64,000 nt of DNA from CAVZRC01 sp963777695 (GTDB lineage Bacteria; Planctomycetota; Planctomycetia; Isosphaerales; Isosphaeraceae): the NCBI GenBank assembly GCA_963777695.1, contig CAVZRC010000002.1, positions 62,001-126,000 on the forward strand, read 5' to 3'. The position numbers and the translations under genes were made by a program. Positions 56,823 to 64,000 of this stretch are shown in pieces. The stretch's first letter is position 1. Each line of letters begins with the position of its first letter. The notes beneath the pieces are model-generated. The model was given only the letters and a program-made list of their open reading frames with translations. It was not told the DNA's origin and did no database searches.

Positions 56823-57516
56823 TCAGCCTGGCCCTTTCGCTTGTCGTCGGGCGCGGGGTTTGAGCGTGCGCCGGACCAATCGACGCAGGTCTTGAATCCA
56901 CTCCACTTCCGAGACAGTTTGGGGCCGTCGCATCCAGTCATACACCTCCGCGGCCGAGAGGAATGGGAACGTGGCGCTGGTCGCTGGCGCCGCATACCGG
57001 CCGTTAGGCTGAAGGACGAGTATGACGAGTTCGAACTCGTTACAGATCCAGACTTCCGGCACCCGAAATCGGCGGTAGACTTCGATGGCCGCTTCGGCAT
57101 CGTGACTATGGACGGCCTCGATCGCCAGGTCCGGCGGCGGGTCGGTCTTGAGGGAGATCTTATCCTTGCCCCGGATCCGCTGCTCGTTGGCAATATAGTA
57201 GGTCTGGTCCCCTTCAACACCACCCTTCTTCAGCCGGCGGCGAAAGGTTGTCGAGGCGGTTGGGATGTAAGGCATCCTGAAGCACACGAGGATCTCTGTG
57301 ACGATGTGATCCAGGCGTGTCTTGAGCCGCTCGTGCGGAAATGTTGGCGACATGAGCCAGACCGTCCCATCGAGATAAACCATCCGGGGTGTCGAGCGCT
57401 CGCCGCGGAGTCGCAGGAGGGTCAAGTAACCCTTCCAGCCGATCTCGGGGAATTCCACGCCCCGGCCGCCGCGGGCTTCCTGCGTTCGACTCGATGACTG
57501 CCGTCGCCATGCTCAT
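56823..57516 (-). CDS. Uma2 family protein (frameshifted)
   Basis: About 231 residues. A typical Uma2 start (MSMATAVIESNAGSPRRPG) is in one frame, and the body starting VEFPEIGWKGYLTLLRL in another; they join within the G/C-rich run near 57455. The body has RMVYLDGTVWLMSPTFPHER, PPPDLAIEAVHSHDAEAAIE, VYRRFRVPEVWICNEFELVI and YAAPATSATFPFLSAAEVYD. The PD-(D/E)XK-type nuclease fold is expected from the family, but a role is not known. It lies between SpoVR and another Uma2 gene, interrupting the usual PrkA-YeaH-SpoVR order. Confidence 0.82.
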
Positions 57517-57542
57517 GAACGGCCCCGATCGAATGAGGACTC

Positions 57543-58196
57543 TCAACCTTTTACAATTAAGGGTAGAACGTCGCGAACCTTGATACGCCCCAGCTCCCGG
57601 CCGTCGAGGATGACGGGCACTTCCTCGTCCTCGCCATAGGTCCGACTATCCTGATATTTCGCCGTCTTGCCCCGGCCTAGTGGCGTCGTGTGGACCTCGA
57701 CCTGGCGAAGGGCTAGGTTCACGATCCAGTAATTGGCAATCTTGGCCGCTGCGTATTTCCGCCACTTCGATCCGCGATCTTTCGGATAGGAGGAATCCGA
57801 GACCTCGCCGATGATCCCGATCTCGGCAGCCGTCGGGTTCCGTGAACTATGGTCCCTGAGCTGGCCCCGGATCACCGCGACGTCGGGCTCCGGTCTCGAC
57901 CACCTGGAAAGCTCGATCGACTTCTCCTCGTTGACAAACCATCCGGGGCCCACCAGGCCGCGGAATTGTGCGGCAAGACTGCCGACGGCGACGTTGTGTG
58001 GAGGATTCTTGACCATCTTATCGACCAGGAGGCCTCCCAGTAGCTCGACATGGTCCTCGTCGCGGAAGATTCCCATGTCGATCATCTTTTCAAACTGGCG
58101 GACGGTCAATCGATACGCAACTGCACCGGATCCGGACGAGGTCATTACGCCGGGAGGCGACGAGGTCGGTATCGCCGTCTGGGTCTGGGTCAACAT
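57543..58196 (-). CDS. Uma2 family protein
   Basis: 217 residues. Core features are YRLTVRQFEKMIDMGIFRDE, HVELLGGLLVDKMVKNPPHN, SIELSRWSRPEPDVAVIRG (catalytic Asp region), AEIGIIGEVSDSSYPKDRGS (Glu) and KWRKYAAAKIANYWIVNLA (Lys), together matching the PD-(D/E)XK-like Uma2/DUF820 fold. Stop to next start spacing is about 26 bp from the neighbouring Uma2 gene; the two were probably acquired or duplicated together, though the sequences differ considerably. Function unknown. Confidence 0.88.
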   Translation of the reverse strand: MLTQTQTAIPTSSPPGVMTSSGSGAVAYRLTVRQFEKMIDMGIFRDEDHVELLGGLLVDKMVKNPPHNVAVGSLAAQFRGLVGPGWFVNEEKSIELSRWSRPEPDVAVIRGQLRDHSSRNPTAAEIGIIGEVSDSSYPKDRGSKWRKYAAAKIANYWIVNLALRQVEVHTTPLGRGKTAKYQDSRTYGEDEEVPVILDGRELGRIKVRDVLPLIVKG

Positions 58197-58271
58197 GATC
58201 GGGACTCGCTATGGTAGTGCTCCTCGGCTTCGGATCATCGCGCCTTGCGTGGCCGCGGTTTCCCGAAGTGC

Positions 58272-59375
58272 TCACTTTCCGCGCCCGAGGAACTCCTTGA
58301 TTGAATCGTAAATGCCTTCCTTGTTCCGGATTTCCGACAAGGCCAGGTTCTCCTCGTCCTCGAATGCCTCCTCGAGCTCGCGATAGAACTCGCCCGAGCC
58401 ATAGGGGCTCTCGACCTGCCCGTAGCAGAACAGGTTGCACTTGGGCAGGAGCTGGTCGCGCAGCAAGCTGATGCAATGACGGTTGTCTTCGCCCCAGTTG
58501 TCGCCGTCGGAGAAGTGGAACACGTAGATGTTCCAGTCCATCTGGGGGTGCTGCTCGTCGATGACCTTGTTGGCCAGGTTGTAGGCCGAGCTGATCCGCG
58601 TCCCGCCGCTCTCGCGCGTGTGGTAGAAGGTGTGCTCGTCGACCTCGCGGGCGACGGCATCGTGGATGATGTAACGCGTGGTGACCCCGTCGTACTGGCT
58701 CTTGAGCCAGGCGTCGATCCAGAACGCCTCGGTGCGGACGATCTCCTTCTGGTCGTCGGTCATCGAGCCCGACACGTCCATGAGGTAGAAGACGACGGCG
58801 TTGAACTGCGGCAGCGAGATCGGGTTCCAGGACCGGTAGAGCTTGTCCTCGCGGATCGGGATCACCAGGGGATCCTTGGGGTCGTAGGCGTTGGAGGCGA
58901 TCTGACGCTTGAGCGCCTTCTTGTAGGTCCGCTTGAAGTGCCGGAGGCTTTCCGGCCCGGTCTGGCGGATGCCGGTGTACTTGTCCTTCTCCTCGACGAT
59001 GTTGGCGCGGCCCTTGGGCTCGATCCGGGGGAGGGCGAGCTCCTCGCCGAGGATGGCGGCGAGGTCGTCCATGGTCAGCTCGACCTCGAGGATGTGCTGG
59101 CCGGGGGCCTCGCCGGCGCCGGTCCCGGCCTCGCCGTCGTTGGAGCGGCCGATCGGCGTGCCGACGTCGCCCGGTCCCTGGCCGACGCCGCCGCGGTTCT
59201 TGGTCCCGTAGCGGAACTCGGGGATCTCGATCTGCGGGAGCGGGATCGAGACGAACTCGCCCCCGCTCTTGCCGATCATCTCCCCGTGGGTGATGTATTT
59301 GCGCAGATCGGACTTGATCTTGCCGCGCACGATCTGCTTGAACCGGTTGGCATCACGGTCGATTTTTCGAACCAC
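58272..59375 (-). CDS. yeaH: DUF444 (YeaH-type) protein
   Basis: 367 residues from the GTG at 59375 (VVRKIDRDANRFKQIVRGKI), preceded by GGCGAGGG; the frame extends to an ATG at 59504 but that extra part is unlike the family. Motifs are KYITHGEMIGKSGGEFVSIP, YGTKNRGGVGQGPGDVGTPI, the VWA-like loop VVFYLMDVSGSMTDDQKE, FYHTRESGGTRISSAYNLA and NIYVFHFSDGDNWGEDN. YeaH is the substrate-linked partner of the PrkA kinase YeaG in stress and starvation response. It lies between PrkA and SpoVR, separated by a nucleotidyltransferase and Uma2 genes. Confidence 0.93.
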   Translation of the reverse strand: MVRKIDRDANRFKQIVRGKIKSDLRKYITHGEMIGKSGGEFVSIPLPQIEIPEFRYGTKNRGGVGQGPGDVGTPIGRSNDGEAGTGAGEAPGQHILEVELTMDDLAAILGEELALPRIEPKGRANIVEEKDKYTGIRQTGPESLRHFKRTYKKALKRQIASNAYDPKDPLVIPIREDKLYRSWNPISLPQFNAVVFYLMDVSGSMTDDQKEIVRTEAFWIDAWLKSQYDGVTTRYIIHDAVAREVDEHTFYHTRESGGTRISSAYNLANKVIDEQHPQMDWNIYVFHFSDGDNWGEDNRHCISLLRDQLLPKCNLFCYGQVESPYGSGEFYRELEEAFEDEENLALSEIRNKEGIYDSIKEFLGRGK

Positions 59376-59687
59376 GGCTGTCTGGCCCTCGCCGCTTAGG
59401 TGTGGGGGCCTCTCCGTAATGATCGCCCCGAAACTCAACGCCGCCTGCCCGGAAGCGCAGCACTTCGCGTTCCGGTCTCGTCGGTCCACCGAGCCGAAAA
59501 TCAAAAGATCGATCAGGGGGAAAACGCCTGGGAACGATGGGTCGAGGTGGGTCGAGGACGATTCGGAGTGCTCTCTGTCCGGTTGTCAGCGCCAGTGACC
59601 CAGGCTACCCCATTGCAAATTGTATTCCTTGGCCCCTCGATTGGCCAAGAGCAATGCACGATCGATTCCGGAATTCTTGGGAGACGA
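59376..59687. other. Gap between the DUF444 gene and the nucleotidyltransferase
   Basis: About 310 bp including the doubtful N-terminal extension of the DUF444 frame (to 59504). No further gene or clear hairpin was recognised. Confidence 0.35.
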
Positions 59688-60383
59688 TTATCTGGGGCTC
59701 GGCCCCGACGCGTCGAATCGGTCCTTGTCCGGCCCGATCGGCGATTCCTGGATCCCTCGCCAGAGCTCCAGGTATTTCTCGCGAACGTAGGGGTCGAGCT
59801 CGTCGGCGAACTCGGCGGAGAGCTGTCTCGCCTCGATCAAGGCCACCACGTCGGTGAGGTCCTTCATGCGATGAATCCCGCCGGTCATTCCCGAGGCCAG
59901 CTTCAACTCGACGAATTTGGGCAGGGAAACGAAGCGAAAGCCCTCGATCACGACGCTGGCCTGCTCCGGCTGCGGGAATGCCACCGGCTTCGGCTTGCCA
60001 TCGCCCGGGAATTCTCCGGCGACCAGGAATTCGATCCGAACTCCAAACTCCGTATCTCGGAGTTGCTTGCTGCCGGTAAACGGAGGGACATAACCCAGTC
60101 CATCGAGGCGTTCGTGGATCCGCTTGAGTCCCTCTCGGCTCACGAGGATATCGACGTCCTGAGTAAACCGCTCATGGCCATGAGCGAAGAGGGCCATCCC
60201 GCCGACGATCGCATAGGATACGTCCAGTTCATCGAGTCGTCGTGCGATCCGTCGCATGGCCTTCTGGACGAGGCTGTCTCCCTCGAAAAAGAGCCCTCCT
60301 TGGTCCAAGGCCCACCTCCAGTTTTGCTTGAGGAGATCTTCGTAAACCGGGACATCGAGCCCGAGGGCCTGGGTGGATTCCAT
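59688..60383 (-). CDS. Nucleotidyltransferase-fold protein (MNT/AbiEii-like)
   Basis: 231 residues. The nucleotidyltransferase signature GGMALFAHGHERFTQDVDIL contains the paired Gly, the His-Gly turn and DVD, the metal-binding Asp pair. LKRIHERLDGLGYV, FGVRIEFLVAGEFPGDG, VSLPKFVELKLASGMTGGIH and RMKDLTDVVALIEARQLS give the rest of the fold, resembling AbiEii-type toxins and housekeeping NTases. No antitoxin or HEPN gene adjoins it; its neighbours are PrkA upstream and DUF444 downstream. Either an operon addition of regulatory type or an inserted accessory gene. Confidence 0.78.
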   Translation of the reverse strand: MESTQALGLDVPVYEDLLKQNWRWALDQGGLFFEGDSLVQKAMRRIARRLDELDVSYAIVGGMALFAHGHERFTQDVDILVSREGLKRIHERLDGLGYVPPFTGSKQLRDTEFGVRIEFLVAGEFPGDGKPKPVAFPQPEQASVVIEGFRFVSLPKFVELKLASGMTGGIHRMKDLTDVVALIEARQLSAEFADELDPYVREKYLELWRGIQESPIGPDKDRFDASGPSPR

Positions 60384-60469
60384 GGTGCTTTACCCCATCA
60401 CCGCCGGGCCGGATCGTCCCCCAAGGAACCGGAGGCCGACCCACCCCGCCGGGTTCGCGAGCTCGATTC

Positions 60470-62530
<2,061 letters not shown>

Positions 62531-63213
62531 GAGACGTTTCCCTCCTGAAGGCGGTCCTTATCCGGCCCTGTCGCTGGGATCGACGAGGCAATGCGGGGAG
62601 GCCGGATCGTCGGATCGAGTCCGACCCCGGCGCGACGCCCGCGCCACTCTTGAGGCGTCCTCATCAAACCAGTGTGAGGGCTCGGCCAAATTGTCAACGC
62701 GTCACTTCAACGATGGGGGAAGCCCGAACGAGGCGGCGGCCTTCGGGCCGATCGCAAACCTTGCGGTTCGGGGGGACGGACGAGGTGGTCTCCGCGGTCG
62801 CGAGGACGCTCGGGACCGGCCTTCGCTTCGACACGAACTCCGGCCTGCCTAGTTTATTACAACGCCGACTTCCTCCCGCTGTCAAGCGACCCCGCGCGAA
62901 CTCGATGGCGAGCCCCCCGACCTATCGCCGCGATCGCCCCGCTCTCCTCTCGGACGCTTGGACGACGGCGATGGAGCTCTCGCCACGCATGTTGCCCGTA
63001 CGCCACATCCTCCGGCCGCGATGGCCGGGGACCAGGCCCTCGATCGATCGGTAGCCGGCGGCCTGACGAGACCCCCCGGAGCGATCGATGGGTCGCTTTT
63101 CGCCGACGCTCATCTTACAATTGTCTCAGAACGCGCGTGCGGATTTGACGGGGCGCCGGATCGTACGAGCGGGGTCGGCGGACTCTCGGGCGGATCAGCC
63201 GGTCGGAGGAACC
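62531..63213. other. Intergenic region between divergent genes, no gene recognised
   Basis: About 680 bp between PrkA (minus) and a membrane-anchored protein (plus). Only random-looking frames occur. Promoters for both directions are expected. Confidence 0.35.
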
Positions 63214-64000
63214 ATGGTTTCCGAGCTCACGACTCAGAATGTCGCAAGGGAGCGATCGTCCAGGATCCTGGGACGATTCGGGCCGGGCTGGTTGCTGGCG
63301 GCGTGGATCGCGTTCGGCCTGGCGACGATACTCGGCGTCTCGATCTGGGGAGTTCGGAGCCTGCGCGGGCTCCCCGACGTCGGAGATCCGTTCGACGTCG
63401 CCGCGGCGCGACGGCCGATTGCGATCGCGGATAAAGACAACGCCTACGTCGCCTATGCGGCGGCCGATGCGGGCGGCTTCCGAATTCCCGCCGGATTGGC
63501 GAAGGTGGACTTCAAGGCCCTGACCTGGTCGGAGGCCGGCCCGGACGTCCGCGAGTTCCTGGGGCAGAATCGGTCGGTCCTGGCGATCTGGCGGGAGGGG
63601 AGCGAGCGTCCGGATGCGCTCTATCATCAGCCCGGAGCGAGCGCCGTGGACACGCTCCTGCCGCTGTCCCAGGACATGAGGCTCGTGGCACTCCTCGCGG
63701 GCCTCGAGGGATCGCGGCTCGAGCAGGACGGTGCGATGGGGCGGGCCTGGGAATGGTATCGAGCCATGCTTCGGTTCAGTCGGCATGTCGGGCGTCACGG
63801 CTGCCTGATCGAGAGGCATATCGGAGCCGCCGTGCACGAGGTCGCCACCAGGCGCATCCTCCGCTGGGCGGCCGATCCTCGGGTCGATACCGGACAGCTC
63901 CGCCGCGCCCTGGACGAGACCCTCGCCGCCGACGCCCTCACCGCGCCGTTGTCGGACGCGCTGAAATTCGAATACATGATGTATCTTCGGGATCTCGACG
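63214..64000 (+). CDS. Membrane-anchored hypothetical protein, N-terminal part
   Basis: Open from an ATG at 63214, just after GGAGGA, to the window end (262 residues). After a short cytosolic tail comes one TM segment (GWLLAAWIAFGLATILGVSI). The rest is probably outside the cytoplasm and largely helical: DNAYVAYAAADAGGFRIPAG, GPDVREFLGQNRSVLAIWRE, DMRLVALLAGLEGSRLEQDG, AWEWYRAMLRFSRHVGRHGC and RRALDETLAADALTAPLSDA. The pattern of paired helices is like that of planctomycete solenoid proteins of unknown function. The C-terminus lies beyond the window. Confidence 0.8.
   Translation, partial: MVSELTTQNVARERSSRILGRFGPGWLLAAWIAFGLATILGVSIWGVRSLRGLPDVGDPFDVAAARRPIAIADKDNAYVAYAAADAGGFRIPAGLAKVDFKALTWSEAGPDVREFLGQNRSVLAIWREGSERPDALYHQPGASAVDTLLPLSQDMRLVALLAGLEGSRLEQDGAMGRAWEWYRAMLRFSRHVGRHGCLIERHIGAAVHEVATRRILRWAADPRVDTGQLRRALDETLAADALTAPLSDALKFEYMMYLRDLD

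Noticed and set aside
59376..59504. N-terminal extension of the DUF444 protein to the ATG at 59504
   Set aside because: The extra residues are unlike the family start and a GTG with a good ribosome site lies at 59375.
59688..60383. Toxin-antitoxin system of the AbiEii/MNT type
   Set aside because: Only the nucleotidyltransferase is present; no HEPN, AbiEi or other antitoxin gene adjoins it.
62531..63213. Short overlapping frames upstream of the last gene
   Set aside because: No motif or start signal; the frame from 63214 is far better supported and excludes the one ending at 63434.

Overview
The window (about 64 kb, high GC, genes on both strands in short operons) looks like the chromosome of a planctomycete, most likely of the Isosphaeraceae type. 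This rests on two DUF1559 pilin-like proteins with small lipoprotein partners, a Ser/Thr kinase with C-terminal TPRs, three Uma2-family proteins, a VWA/DUF58 cluster, YHYH and EF-hand secreted proteins, a DUF4159 protein, a class II photolyase and many proteins of unknown function. No rRNA, tRNA or CRISPR array was seen.

Layout. 1-408: start of an exported protein. 876-4708 (minus): tyrosine/homogentisate catabolism (HPPD, FAA hydrolase, homogentisate dioxygenase, flavin reductase). 4837-9437 (minus): a PH-like membrane protein and two polytopic glycosyltransferase-like proteins. 10002-15472 (minus): DUF58 - BatA/VWA - VWA/glutamine-amidotransferase-like operon; its usual partner, a MoxR ATPase, lies separately at 31239-32267. 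16627-19726: kinase-TPR protein. 19905-22879: LRR protein, DUF2157-like membrane protein, Bpt/ATE aminoacyltransferase. 23175-25669: a large lipoprotein of unknown function. 25963-30367 (minus): secreted EF-hand protein, YHYH protein, OmpR-type regulator and histidine kinase, apparently one operon. 34349-35800: a complete ISKra4-like insertion sequence with terminal inverted repeats and an 8-bp target duplication. 35917-41092: a toroid/DUF4159 protein, a doubtful small exported protein and a Gly/Met-rich exported protein. 41287-47624: class II photolyase diverging from an inositol-3-phosphate synthase - TIM barrel - UbiA - TIM barrel cluster. 47645-54525: heme-motif/FG-GAP protein, then two lipoprotein + DUF1559 modules around a TPR protein. 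54728-62530 (minus): PrkA, DUF444 (YeaH) and SpoVR, interspersed with a nucleotidyltransferase, two Uma2 proteins and a small hypothetical. 63214-64000: start of a membrane-anchored unknown.

The most striking general property is that about 20 single-base frameshifts break otherwise intact conserved genes, several at homopolymers. I read most of these as assembly errors. The broken genes are therefore annotated across the breaks as single CDS entries, with each break noted. The best candidates for undescribed biology are the EF-hand/YHYH/two-component operon, whose sensor domain and secreted partner share an unusual Pro/Gly/Asp-rich composition, and the inositol phosphate/TIM-barrel/UbiA cluster, which resembles a variant of the Ebo metabolite-traffic operons.
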